Part shown: positions 1-10,796 of the stretch, piece by piece | Numbering within the stretch: the first letter of the stretch is position 1 | Layout: each line of letters starts with the position of its first letter | Source: Otatea glauca | Taxonomy: Eukaryota; Streptophyta; Magnoliopsida; Poales; Poaceae | Direction of reading: 5' to 3' | Assembly: GCA_036346275.1 (NCBI GenBank) | Contig: CM070726.1 | Coordinates: 27,563,410-27,627,409, forward strand | DNA: 64,000 nucleotides | The notes under the pieces: model-generated | Told to the model about the DNA's origin: nothing | The model's database searches: none | Seen by the model: only the letters and a program-made list of their open reading frames with translations | Program-made: the position numbers and the translations under genes

Positions 1-60
1 AAATACTTTTATCCTCCTAGGTACAACTAATCTAGTTTAGGGTCAAAACCTACAGTCAAC

Positions 61-75
61 CTGGCTCTGATACCA
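61..75 (-). other. Primer-binding site of element B (tRNA-iMet type)
   Basis: The reverse complement reads TGGTATCAGAGCC, the plant initiator-tRNA-Met PBS, placed just downstream of the LTR end at base 80. The same motif follows the 5' LTR of element C. Confidence 0.85.
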
Positions 76-79
76 CCTC

Positions 80-3000
80 TGTCGAGACTCGAATCTGCCA
101 ATTCGGACCCTCTGTGTATTCTGTGCTAGTCCAGGATCACGCTAGCACACACAGTCTTACAGGGTCGCACATCACAAACATTCACAACGATATACGAATA
201 AATAGTGCAAACATTTATATAAACTGAGTTGTACGACCTTATGGTCTCCTTACATAGAATCAGCCATGCAGGGCTTACATTATTCAGAGTAAATGAAATA
301 GCAGCGGAACATAAATAAATATCGTGGAAGCCTTCATCTTGCCACAGGCAACCGACTGGGCTTGCCCCCTAATTGTCCGGATCCTCATTGTACTCCTCCT
401 CCCACGCTGGTGTAGACTCCTCCACTGATGTTGGGGTTGATAAGCAAGGAGGGGTGAGTACACAGGGCACTCAAGAAGTAATGCACAGAATGCAGCGCTA
501 TTACTATATACAAGGCTTATTCCAAAGAATTGGCTTAATTGGTTCTTTTGCATCAAACAACATTTTTAAACCAGTAATTTATTTAGTTTAAAGCAGTGAA
601 ATAGTTATAAATAATACTAATTTCTTCAAATGGTTTTTCTTCGAAAATTCTCGGCACACAGCCTTAACAGTTCATTTTAACACTGGCACACAGCCACCCT
701 TTACACATTTTGTTTTTGAAGATCTAACCCTTAACTGTAATCCCCGAGCAATTCTCATTATCGCGAGCACGGCTATTCGAATAGTTTTGACACTGCAGAG
801 GTTGTACACTTTACCCACAAGATCAAGCCGCTCACCACACAGGTGATTGTCCGCAACAAAGCTTTTCAGGAACCTCTACCTTAACCAAAGAACCTCTCCG
901 GCATTACCCTCACTATCACTTCCCTCACACAGAGCCGAAGTATAGGACAGGTCAATCACCATTGGATGGGCACCAAGCCGTAGCATAGGTACGCTCCCCC
1001 GTGCAGATACACCCCCGTGCACTGCCACCCCGAGGTATCAGAGGAAAGATAGCAGAACCCTAATCAACTAGGTCTGTCCCATACCAGACATGTGGTTGTA
1101 CGGGTGACTCAGATCAAAGGCTTGCAAGGTGAAGTCCTTAACTGACCAAGGCAAGACTTCCAGCACTCAACAGTGGCACACAACCCATTGTGGCAAACAG
1201 ACTCACAACACTCATAACCCACCGCCACACAGGCCCACCTGGCACACAGCCTCTTGCCACTTGCCCCAGTCTAAATCATTTCCCACTCAGTTGATTTTTG
1301 TGCAACACATGCCAAGAATAACTCAACATCAAGACGGAACCACATGTGTCTCAGACTCAATCTCATCATGTGGCATCATCACACCACTTTCAAAATACAT
1401 TCAATATTTCTTTAATCAGTATTGTAGCATTTTCCCGAAATACCACTCATGATTCGTTGCAAGGCTAAGCATCTACTCACGGTATAGCCTCCCGTGTTGG
1501 CACAATATTAACATCCAATTAATACAATCAAACTTAGGGTGACAATGATTTAGGGCTTACAATTAATAATTTCAAGGTGGCATAACAAAATGGGTTGATT
1601 AACTACATTATCCCAAATTAATTTAAATTCATTTTTAATAAATAAGCATGCATAATTTCAAAGCATAAATTACATTTTAAAATCTGGGATCAAAATGATT
1701 AAAGCATCACTTGCCTTCAAAGAGTTGCTAGTCGTGTTCCGAAGCTTGGTCTTGAGCGACGAACTCTTCCTCGAAATCTTCCGGCAAATTTGCGTCTCAC
1801 GCTGCATGCATAATACATACAATAAATAACTAACACAGAGGACTAAATGACCTAAAAAATTCAAATAAAATTCACCATTAAAGAGATCACAATTTTATGA
1901 ATTTTTAGAAATTTGAATCACCCAAATCTGAGTTAAAATGCAAAAGTTATAGCCATTTGAAGTTTGAATAAAATCTGAAAATACAGAAATTAGAAAATCC
2001 GATTTTTCCGAATTTTTTTATACTGAAAAATTGCATTTATGACATCAGCATCGCATCATGATGACGTCAGCATGGCACATGGCAGCTCCTGGGGCAGCCA
2101 CGTCACTCGGGTCTGTAGACTGGGTCCACGGTTCGGCTCTTGTCCACCGTGGACTTGGTCCACGTAACGCTGCACTGCCCCCACTGATGACGCCAAGATC
2201 GACGCCACCGATCGCTTCGAGATTCGTGCACGAACACGTGTCACTATCTCGGCCATCGCTCGCCCGACGGCCAGATCTTAACCACACGGCGAAATCGTGG
2301 CCGTCAAAGGATTCAACGGCCAGATCCCACGCGCACGTTCGGCTCAACGACGCCTCGATTTCCGCGCACCACGCGGCACGCATCTGACGGTGCGCCCGAA
2401 TCCAACGGCCAGCACCGCGCCGCCACTGCGACGCCTCGGTTTTATGCAACGACACGCGTCGACATCGCGACGGCTCGTTCAAAATCGGCGGTCAGGATTT
2501 GGTCCGGTTCCAAGTCAACGTGCGCACGCGTCCGATCCTGATTCGGCGAGGGTTCGCGCATCTCACCGCGACGCTCAAAAATGAACGCATGCATTCGGGG
2601 CGATCCTAGATCTATTTCTCGCCATCGAGATTCAATCCAACGGTCTCGGTATTCCGAGTTGTTTACTGTGCATGGCGCAACGTGGCTCAATCCTACGCGT
2701 CCATTACCGATCCAACGGCTCAGATCTAAACGCGTTACAGAAGCTAAACCCAATCTCTACCGTTTAATCTAGATCTAACGGTCATGAATCATTCTTACAC
2801 AAATAGTGGTGGGGTGGCGTGGACTCACCGCAGCGGTTAGATGATGATCGGATGGCTGAGGGAGTTCGGCGGGGTCGGCGGCGGAACGGACGAAGAAGTT
2901 GCCGGAGTTGAGGAAGACGACCTCGGCGACGGCGTTGTAGCGGCTCTCCGACGCGAAGAAGTACCCGGATCGACACGACTTTCTTCGGTGAACCCGGTAC

Positions 3001-3731
3001 ACGGTCGGAGCACGGCGGAAGGAGACGGACGGCGACGGGGCGAAGCAAAACGACAGCAGCGCAGAGACGTAACTACGATGAGCAAAAGCGGGCGCTAGAG
3101 GGTGTCTCGACGTGCGCATAAAGAGTCAAAAGATGCGGCGTTGAGTCCTCTGCAGAATGCGCTCACCAACGCAGCTTAAAGGGCCTTGGCGTGCGCGCTA
3201 CAGGCGGCGAAACGAGCGAAAACGATCGGCGGCATTAGCTCCGGTGATCTCGCGAAGATGACCGACGTGGCGCAATCCTGGACGTTCACGCAGCGACGAT
3301 CCGACGGCGCACGCGTTCGGCGACGTGGCGCAACGGCAGCCGCGGAATTCCGATCAAACGGCTCGAGCGTGCAGCGACTAGGGTTTTGGCGCGGCTGGGT
3401 CGGGCTGAGCATAGTGCTGGGCCGGCCCATCCCTATTCATCCGCTTTATAAAACATTTTCGAATTAAAATAAATCAGGTAAATGGAATAAGCCAAATAAA
3501 TAGCACAAATACTGGGAAAAATCCAGAAAAATTCCAGAAAATACTTTACACCATTTGGAACTCAAATAAAATATTTCCAATAAAACTTTGCATAAACTTT
3601 TGCGTAAATTTAATTGTATTCAAGAAAGGTCAAATATAAAAAAATCCAATTAAATTTTAATAAATTCCCAAAATTTCTCAAAAATCAGAAAATACCCTAA
3701 AATTTAGATTAGGAAAATTTTGGGTGTTACA
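80..3731 (-). repeat. 5' LTR of element B (about 3.65 kb)
   Basis: Read on the minus strand it starts TGTAACACCC and ends CCCGA-like sequence followed by CGACA, the ends shared with elements A and C. Inside, in order, are an AT-rich first part, a GC-rich promoter-like block (about 2050-3440) and a tail with the conserved LTR box near 772-830, the small hairpin at 456-472 and the terminal hairpin at 122-149. The many open frames in the GC-rich block (2045-3467) overlap on both strands, match no family and are base-composition artefacts. Confidence 0.85.
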
Positions 3732-5280
3732 GGTGGTAATCATTTAGATTGGGGCAAGTGGCAAGGGGTTATGAGGACATCACTCCTTTGGATACGCGCA
3801 TAAATCATGATCCAATGACAAGAGCTCATGCACGTAAATTAAATCATGAGGTGAGTTCGTTTCTTATTATTCATAATAATGATATTGAGGATAGGATGCT
3901 ACTAAATATTTGTGATGTTTTACTACTTAGGAACATGGATAAACCACCACCAGGATAGCAACAAGCACTCAGTTTGTTGGTACAATTTAGATTGATGCCA
4001 AGTCGAACCGGCCACTTCTACTCCAAGTTGGTGCACTTTTCGAAGGGCGCCATCACCTCCACGCAACCACATTCGATGTAGGAGTCCACCCTTGCTACGC
4101 CAAATCAAGTCGGACTCCAAGTCGTTCACAATTCGGTCTTTACGTTGGGTTCGGAGTCAGCAAACAACACTACATTAAAACCGGTATATCTCCCTCATAC
4201 AGAGTCCAATGAAGGAGTTGTTGTGCTCGTTAGAAAGATAACGACGAGATCTTTCTAATGGATCTAGTCTAGCCCCAGATTAATTGCGGATCAGCTAGAA
4301 TCAATGAAACATTGTGTTGTATTACTATTTTGGTCTATTCCAGGCTTTATAAGCATGTGGGGGCCCATGCCCAGGTTGTGTGTGCCCCGTGGCCGCACAA
4401 ACCCTAGGTCAACCTTCTCACATCCCTCCCTATTATATACTGAAGTCACCGCCTTTGACACTTGGGTTTTGCTTAAATTACAACTAGACACTTTGTTAGT
4501 TTTTCGCCGTACATCGGTTTGTGAAACCCCAAATCGTGTGCTTAATATAATTTATAATTTCAGATTGCATCTTCTATGTTCTTGCTTGTGCTCTCGATTT
4601 GCATGCAGGGATTAGCCTCCTTGGCGAGGTCAATAATGTGTGCGTGGTTGATAACCAACGGAGCCGTAGTGTAGCGATTGCAGGGATTGAATCAATTCTG
4701 ATGGAAGCCAGATCATCAACGTCGAGTTCTCCATCAATCGATTTATTACTACCTATCGGAAGATTACTGTTATTTGTTTCACTATCATTACAATCTACTT
4801 ATTGAACTTGTTCATAAATGCTACATTACTGCAAAATAGCCATGATAGCCATTTCTTTGGAATAAGCCTTGCATATAGTTATATAGAACTGCATTCTGTG
4901 CACAACTTGTTGAGTGCTTTAAGTACTCACCCTTACAATAACAAATCACCAGTTGAGGAGTCTACACCAATTCTGGAGAAGTACTAGGAGGAGACGAATG
5001 TTTAGGGTGCGAACCTTGTCAGTTGCCTATGGTATACTGAGGGGTTATCTATATTTTCATTCCTCTATAGATGAAATGTGTTTTTCAGCCTTGCGAGACG
5101 TAGTTATGTAAGTTGACCGTAAGGTCATTCAAGTAGTTTTATTTAATATATGATGCCTTTTATTATGTTCTGCCGTGTATGATTGTGATATTCATCGATG
5201 TTGAGCCTGTGTGCATTAGCGTGATCCTGGACTAGTACGATATATACAGAGGGTCTAGATTTACATATTCGGGTCCGACA
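3732..5280 (+). repeat. LTR A, partial, D-like family, interrupted by gypsy tail H
   Basis: Bases 3737-3769 match the mid-LTR of element D (near 19471-19518), and about 4760-5280 match its final 500 bases, including the hairpin at 4912-4928, the TGATCCTGGACTAGT block and the end CCGACA. The first two thirds of the LTR must lie left of element B, outside the window. The piece ends at 5280 and is followed by GTTAC (5281-5285), the presumed target duplication. It may be a solo LTR or the 3' LTR of a larger element; the window cannot decide. Confidence 0.7.
3770..4759 (+). mobile_element. Gypsy-type retroelement 3' remnant (H) inside LTR A
   Basis: This block breaks the alignment of LTR A with element D. 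Its first 190 bases encode a short stretch containing DPMTRAHARKLNHEVSSFL, like the PMTRARA..L..EV.SFL signature near the C-terminus of many grass gypsy polyproteins. The rest (3960-4759) is non-coding and looks like LTR sequence of a short-LTR gypsy, with phrases such as GCCGTAGTGTAGCGATTGCAG that I associate with grass gypsy LTR ends. Boundaries are approximate and no target duplication was found. The family is inferred from motif memory only. Confidence 0.5.
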
Positions 5281-6304
5281 GTTACGCAACCTAAACTCTA
5301 ACATTCCTCATATTACAACAATAATAATGACATGTAAAGTAAAAAACAATTTTAAGGACATTAACAAAACAAGATAAATGATAGTGAAACAATACTCTCT
5401 AGCATTAACAGGAAGTCAACAACAAGTTCAAGTCCAGGATTACTTCTGTAATTATTATGTTAAACAATACATAATGAAAAAAGCATATACCTTCATAAGT
5501 AACAAAACAAAGCCTACTAGCAAGCAATTCATATGTTGAACAATTTCTAGTTGTTCAATAACATCCAATTCAAATTACACAGGCCTCCTATGCAATTCCT
5601 TTAATTGTTGTTGAATTTGCTAGGATTAACATCTCATGACCTATTGAATACATCAGGAGTATCTAGATACATATACAACATGGCATTAATCATGTCAAAC
5701 TAGTGCAATATCTTAAATATATCTTGACCTATTGAAGGCATCAAGAGTATCCACATCCAAACACAACCTATCTACTTAATAGATTTGGCGGGTTTCATTT
5801 GATATTGAACTGTTGAGAATCAAAACCACTTAACAGGGGCCAACACTATGGCATTTTTGTAAAACCACCCTTTTGGTTACTTGAACAAACATCTGGACTA
5901 GACTACCATTGGTACTATGCAAATCATTTCCTCTCCAACAACATGCCCACTATACCAATGCCAGTAGCATTAGTTTTAATTTTAAGCTTCTCTGTCAACT
6001 CACATTAATCAAATGAAACTATAAAATAACACATATATGGCCACGCAAATAATACAACCACAGTACCACACATAATACTCCACACAACAATCAAAGGCAC
6101 AACAATGTGTTGTGCAAGAGTATACCAAGATTAGCTAGATGTAACATGAACACTGGCTATATACCACGACGCTTCGCTAATCTCAAACAGAATGCAAATT
6201 CCTTCACGCCTCTAGCATGTCAACTTATGAGAGACCGTTATCTACTATTCTAGTAACTCAACATAATTAAATAGGCCAATAAGAGAACCAAAAGAATTAT
6301 TGAA
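5281..6304. other. Non-coding left arm of the CACTA
   Basis: AT-rich sequence without a convincing open frame. The first 50 bases resemble 33988-34037 in the right arm. I see no gene, promoter or other element. Confidence 0.5.
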
Positions 6305-6665
6305 CTCACAGGTGGGCAGGGTGGGTAGGATGGAGGGCAGGGGGTGTTGGGGTGACGGGGGTGTGGGGGGCGAGCTCAAGCAAGGGGGTGAGCTAGGGTA
6401 GGGGCGACGGAGCTGTGGTTTGCAGGGGGTGTGGGGGCAAGCTCATGAAGGGGGCGAGCTAGGGCAGGGGTGCCAAGGGCGACAGGGGCATGGTGGGCAG
6501 GGGGCGTTGGGGACGACAAGAGCACGAGGGGGCAAGCTAGGGCTGGGGGTGACGGTGGGCGGGGAGCGAGCTAGGGCAGGGGCAACGATGGATAGGGGGC
6601 GTGCTAGGGCGCGGGGTGTGCGGGGGGTGTCGGTGGGCAGGGTTAGCAGGGGGCGCTGAGGGCGT
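6305..6665 (+). repeat. G-rich degenerate direct repeats
   Basis: About 360 bases made of imperfect copies of a G-rich unit with the core GGGGGCGAGCTAGGGCAGGGG, spacing irregular at roughly 50-70 bases. Runs of four or more G recur every few bases, so the plus strand has quadruplex potential. Long open frames here are glycine/arginine-rich on one strand and proline-rich on the other, and reflect composition rather than coding. It lies between the transposase pseudogene and the distal end of the CACTA. Confidence 0.7.
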
Positions 6666-6775
6666 GGAGCTAGAGAAAGAAGGCAGTGAATGGCAATGAA
6701 TATAAATGGTGACTGACTTACTTCATCATAATCGGTTCTTAGTTGGATTGTGATGAGCTCCTTCATTTAAATATG

Positions 6776-7120
6776 CAAAAGTCCGAATTTTCAACATTTC
6801 ATCAAAGAGAGAAAAGGCCATAACCTTTTCAAATATAGTTGAAATGATTTTAAATTTTGAAAAAACATACTTTGGGATATTAAAAATCTTTTCCCAAAAG
6901 AATTTTCAAAAAAGAGCACCCATTCAAAAGATATGCCAAATTTCACTTTGTATGCAATATTTTTGCTTAAAGAGTAGAAAAGTCAAAACTTTTACAAATA
7001 AAGTCCAAATTATTTGAAATTACAAGAAATGAACTTTGAACTAGTTAGAAGCTTTCCCATAAAAAATTTCCTTAAAAAGATTTTTCTTTCAAAAGTTATG
7101 GTAAAATGCGTTTTATAGGC
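6776..7120. repeat. Two degenerate AT-rich direct repeats of about 155 bp
   Basis: Two neighbouring segments (about 6808-6965 and 6966-7125) share the order: AAAAG.CCAAAACTTTT-like opening, AAATATAGT/AAATAAAGT, a CTTTG.A.TA.TTA.AA block, CCCA.AA..ATTT, and TTCAAAAG.TATG. They are non-coding and sit just downstream of the transposase. Confidence 0.45.
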
Positions 7121-7452
7121 ATAAAGGGTGATTGAATTTTCATCAAAACCTCAAAATGAAATTCAACTTGGATTTCATATAGATTTGAACTTTCATGGCT
7201 TGTATGAGTTAGGAATACTAGTTCAAACCAAGATATACAAAGAAATACAACTGAAATTGCAAAAACCACAATATGCAAGAATAGGTCATTTTTTGTGAAA
7301 TGAAAGATTTTGGCAAATTTCAAATTGCTACAACTTTTGAATAGTTGGTCATTTAAAAAACATTAAACTAAAGAAATATCAAACATTTGAAATACATGTT
7401 TGACAACTTTTACAAAGGTTTTCACAAATATGGGCCTCTATGCGTAGTCCCT

Positions 7453-7916
7453 TTATTTATAATACAACCCTTCTTGATAATCTACACGCATGTAATTTGT
7501 TTCATACATGTCGTCCTCACCGCTAAGACATGCCCCATCTGCAAATAGAGGTATTTCATCGAATTGGTTATTCTCTACTTCATCTATGACATTTTCATCT
7601 CCAACAATCCGCCTCTCGCCATGAAGGACGATGTGCAATCCCGGATTGGCCAGATCACGCACATAGAAGACTTGATTTGCTTGCTTCACAAGGATGAACG
7701 GTTCATCTTTGTAGGTGAGTCTATGAGATCCACAAGAGTAAAACCTCTCTTGTTGACCTTCGCTCTAAGTGGAAGTCTCACCCACTTACATTGGAACAAT
7801 GGAACTTGGTATGTTTCGTAATTGAGCTTCCAAATTTCTTCGATCATCCCATAGGAGTTCATTGCGGTTGAGGATCCTCCTTTCGAGTGATCATCGGACA
7901 AAATATCTATGCTCAT
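7453..7916 (-). pseudogene. CACTA transposase DUF4216 C-terminal fragments
   Basis: Two overlapping frames join near 7686. The first carries YGMIEEIWKLNY, FQCKWVRL and KRGFTLVDL; the second carries KQANQVFYVRDLANPGL followed by an acidic tail. Together they match the usual DUF4216 layout of a CKW motif, then a VDL motif, then a QVFYV motif, and they form the C-terminal end of the transposase. A frameshift lies between SL of the first and KQA of the second. Confidence 0.8.
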
Positions 7917-7991
7917 ACCACTATTTTGAATAGTACTCTTTACATATTGACTTTCAGTGTAAAAGGTGTAGCCATTAATATCGTACCCCTG

Positions 7992-8510
7992 CTATGTTTG
8001 TACATTAAATCTTGGTCCGTCATCCAAATATTTGACATCCTCATTGACAGAGACCTTTGCCTTTTCTTTGAACCTTAGGAATCGATAGTTGTGTTCTCGC
8101 GTGATGGAAAGCTCATCCATATGTGGATTCTCTTCCTGTAATATCAACTTGTGCTGCTCGATGTATGGATGAAATTCTACGCTGTGTTGCAAGACTGCCA
8201 AATGCGCTTTGTAATACATATCAAACTGTGGACTTGTTATTTTCAACCCAATGGTTCCTTTGCCAGCAAGTCTACCCTTATAACGAGATACAGGAACACC
8301 GATTACTTGTCTTTTACCTAAATAGTCTACGCAGAACTCAATAACCTCTTCAATCCTATAACCTTCAACAATACTACTCTCGAGTTTCAACTGATTCCTC
8401 ACGTATGACTTTAATATACCCATGTACCTCTCGAACAGATACATGTAACAAAGGAATGCATGTCCACCTATCTTAATCTCTCTAACATAGTGAACAACAA
8501 GGTGGACCAT
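7992..8510 (-). pseudogene. CACTA transposase DUF4218 domain
   Basis: A 172-residue open stretch begins MVHLVVHYVREIK and includes the signature YLFERYMGILKSYVRN and an EGYRIEEVIEFC block, typical of DUF4218, which follows TNP2 in plant CACTA proteins. It is the longest undamaged stretch of this transposase. It is preceded by a damaged segment at 8520-8880 and followed by the DUF4216 fragments. Confidence 0.85.
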
Positions 8511-8881
8511 GACGTCGAAGAAAAACGAGAGAAATGCATCTCAAGCTGACATAGACTCTGCACCACCTCACCCTGTAAGTTGTCTAGTACATCGGAATCA
8601 ATAACCTTGTAAGAAAGCATTGAAGAAATAACATAGCTTCATGATTGCCAGCCGGATATCCTCTGGCAAAATTTTTATGATTGCAAAGAGTGCATTTGGG
8701 TCATCAAGACATGACGGTGTGGGACTTCATACCAAACAACTTCAAATCATCCATGGACACAAGCTTCTTAATATTTGAGGAGTAGCCCAATGGAACTTTA
8801 ATACATTAGAGACACTTGCAGAAGTCTTCTTTCTCCTTTTTGGACAAGGTGTAACATGCAGCGGGGATGTACGGACCTTTT

Positions 8882-10040
8882 TCATCCTCCTCTATCATTT
8901 GCAAGCTTGGGCCTAATTCCCACATAAGCTATATCATGGCGAGCATTCACACCATCCTTTGTCTTCCCAAGTATGTTCAGTAGGATGCCAAACAAATTGT
9001 TGCAAATATTCTTCTCAACGTGCATGACATCAATACAATGCAGGACATCTAACTCCTTCCAGTATGGTAATTCCCAAAATATCAACATCTTCCAAATGGT
9101 CTTGGGACAAACAGATTTACGGCTCTTTCCATACTTAACATCGATATCTTCCACGTGTAAAAATACTTTCCTTCCACTCACAGGTTGTGGGGCTGAATGA
9201 ACTTCTCTCTTTCCATCAAATTTGTCATTCATCTTACAGTATCAATGACTTCGATGTAGAAACCTACAGTGACCCATGTATATAATTTTCTTAGAATTCG
9301 GCAGCCACAAGCTCTCAATCTCCTCTTCACAAATAGGACATGCTTTGGCTCCCTTCGTACTGTAGCCCGCCAAATTACCAAGAGCCGAGAAATCATTTAT
9401 GGTGCAAAATATCATAGCCCGTAGGGTGAAGTTCTCTTTTTTGTATGCATCCCACACTGCGACCCCCTCGTTCCAAAATTTGAACAAATCTTCAATCACT
9501 AGTACTAGGTACATATCAATATCATTTTTCGATTGTTTGGGTTCCGAGATTAGCAACAACATCATGATATACGTCCACTTCATCCACAACTAAAGAGGGA
9601 GATTGTAAATATATAATAGAATTAGTCAAGTGTTGCGATGACTGCTCATATTACCAATTGATTCATTCCATTTAGTTCCTCATCTCGGCACCAAATTCCT
9701 CATATTTCCAATCAATGCTTCTCCATGGAGCCGAATCAACGGGTTGTCTCAGCTTGCCATCTACCTTTCGAGATTCATAATGCCAACACAAAAATTTTGT
9801 CTCTTTGGGATTTGCAAACAATAACTTTAAATAGGGAATGATGGGCAAGTACTACGATACCTTGGTCGGTTTCCCTTTAATAAACTCTTCACCATCATCA
9901 CCCTAGCTCTTACGCTTCTTGTCATTACGTTTCTCCTTTTGTTTGTACCAGGGTACACCACGAACTAGACAAACGTGTAATTCCTTATGTGCGTTATGGT
10001 ATGAGATGCAATCATTTAGACATACATGTATCATTTCTAT
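8882..10040 (-). pseudogene. TNP2 transposase domain, frameshifted
   Basis: Minus-strand fragments in order: a Cys-containing stretch with LNDCISYHNAHKEL followed by RGVPWYKQKEKRN (about 10030-9920); a HYESRKVDGKLRQPVDSAPW block (about 9790-9710); then the long block with PKQSKNDIDMYL, FWNEGV.VWDA and INDFSALGNLAGYSTKG.KACP (9589-9242); and finally WELPYWKELDVLHCIDVMHVEKN (within 9232-8882). These are hallmark TNP2 motifs. The pieces lie in different frames with stops between them, so the catalytic domain is dead as read. Confidence 0.85.
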
Positions 10041-10351
10041 TTCCATTTCCATGGGACATAGTAGCTTCTTCGCTTAATAAATGCTTGTTTGTAACTCGTT
10101 TCCCTCCGGAAGTACATCCGATAGAAGAACTAAAAGTGCATTCAAACTTGTATCTGTCCAACGGTATTTTGCTTCAGTTCAAACAATGCAAGGAATGAAC
10201 CCAACTTGGTGTATTTCACTTTGCAACCCGAGAACAACGGTTTGGCATCGTCTTCTATCAACCTTTTAAAATTTTCAAACTCTCTTTCCATGTAATTTTC
10301 CTCCATATCCCGCAACATTTGCTCTAAATTATCCTCCTCAAACATATCATG

Positions 10352-10558
10352 CTACAACTCATGATCGGGTTCCAGTATGTCTTCGTTGCATACTAGACGG
10401 GTATTACTTGTCTCCCCGTGATGGATCCAACATGTGTAATTCCTCACGAAGCCATGCCAAATCAAATGGTCTTCAATTTGAGCTGAGTTGTTAAATCTCC
10501 TGAGATTGATGCAATCAAACCAAGGACAATATATGAAGTTTACACCCCTCTTCACCAT
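10352..10558 (-). pseudogene. Transposase-associated N-terminal domain fragment
   Basis: The 68-residue frame has the usual N-terminal pattern of plant CACTA transposases: a CPWFDC pair of cysteines, an N..Q...HL..HGF...YT block and a W..HGE ending. In related proteins this domain precedes the TNP2 catalytic region. Here it ends in a stop before the acidic linker at 10345. Function beyond probable DNA binding is not established. Confidence 0.75.
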
Positions 10559-10796
10559 GTCTTCTTTTGTAATTTTTTGAACTCCTTAACACCCCTCTGA
10601 AATTCAGCACTCACATATCTTTTCTTATACATCTATTCTTCACGGTCCTTCTTCAATTAAACTACACACAATAAATTATGAAAAAACTGGAGCGACAACT
10701 AGCTATTTTAAATATTGAGGCATTATTTAATTACCTTTGCAATATAGAGAATGGGTTCCAATATATATAATTTTACTCCCAATACCTTCTTCCTAC

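Larger units (their letters stand above)
1..3731 (-). mobile_element. LTR retrotransposon B, 5' end (runs off window left)
   Basis: On the minus strand an LTR (80-3731) is followed directly by an initiator-tRNA-Met primer-binding site (61-75) and then by the start of the internal region, which leaves the window at base 1. The order LTR, PBS, internal fixes the orientation and makes this the 5' LTR of an element whose coding part lies outside the window. The outer boundary at 3731 begins with TGTAACACCC on the minus strand and is followed by GGTGG (3732-3736), the expected 5-bp target duplication; its partner is off-window. The element interrupts older LTR A. The LTR layout resembles the Tekay-like elements C and D, so a Ty3/gypsy chromovirus is likely, but no protein domain is visible here. 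Confidence 0.85.
7453..10558 (-). pseudogene. CACTA TNP2-type transposase, broken
   Basis: Reading right to left, colinear fragments of a plant CACTA transposase appear in several frames: a transposase-associated N-terminal domain (10558-10352), an acidic linker (10345-10142), a TNP2 region from about 10040 to 8882, a DUF4218 domain (8510-7992) and a DUF4216 domain (7916-7453). The order is the normal one, and the breaks are stops and frameshifts between fragments. An intact protein would cut the CACTA ends and move the element. This copy cannot make one polypeptide, although genuine introns might explain some gaps. It is the only coding part of the CACTA seen here. Confidence 0.85.

Noticed and set aside
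6420..6766. Open frames on both strands in the G-rich block
   Set aside because: Produced by the repeated G-rich unit; glycine/arginine or proline repeats only.
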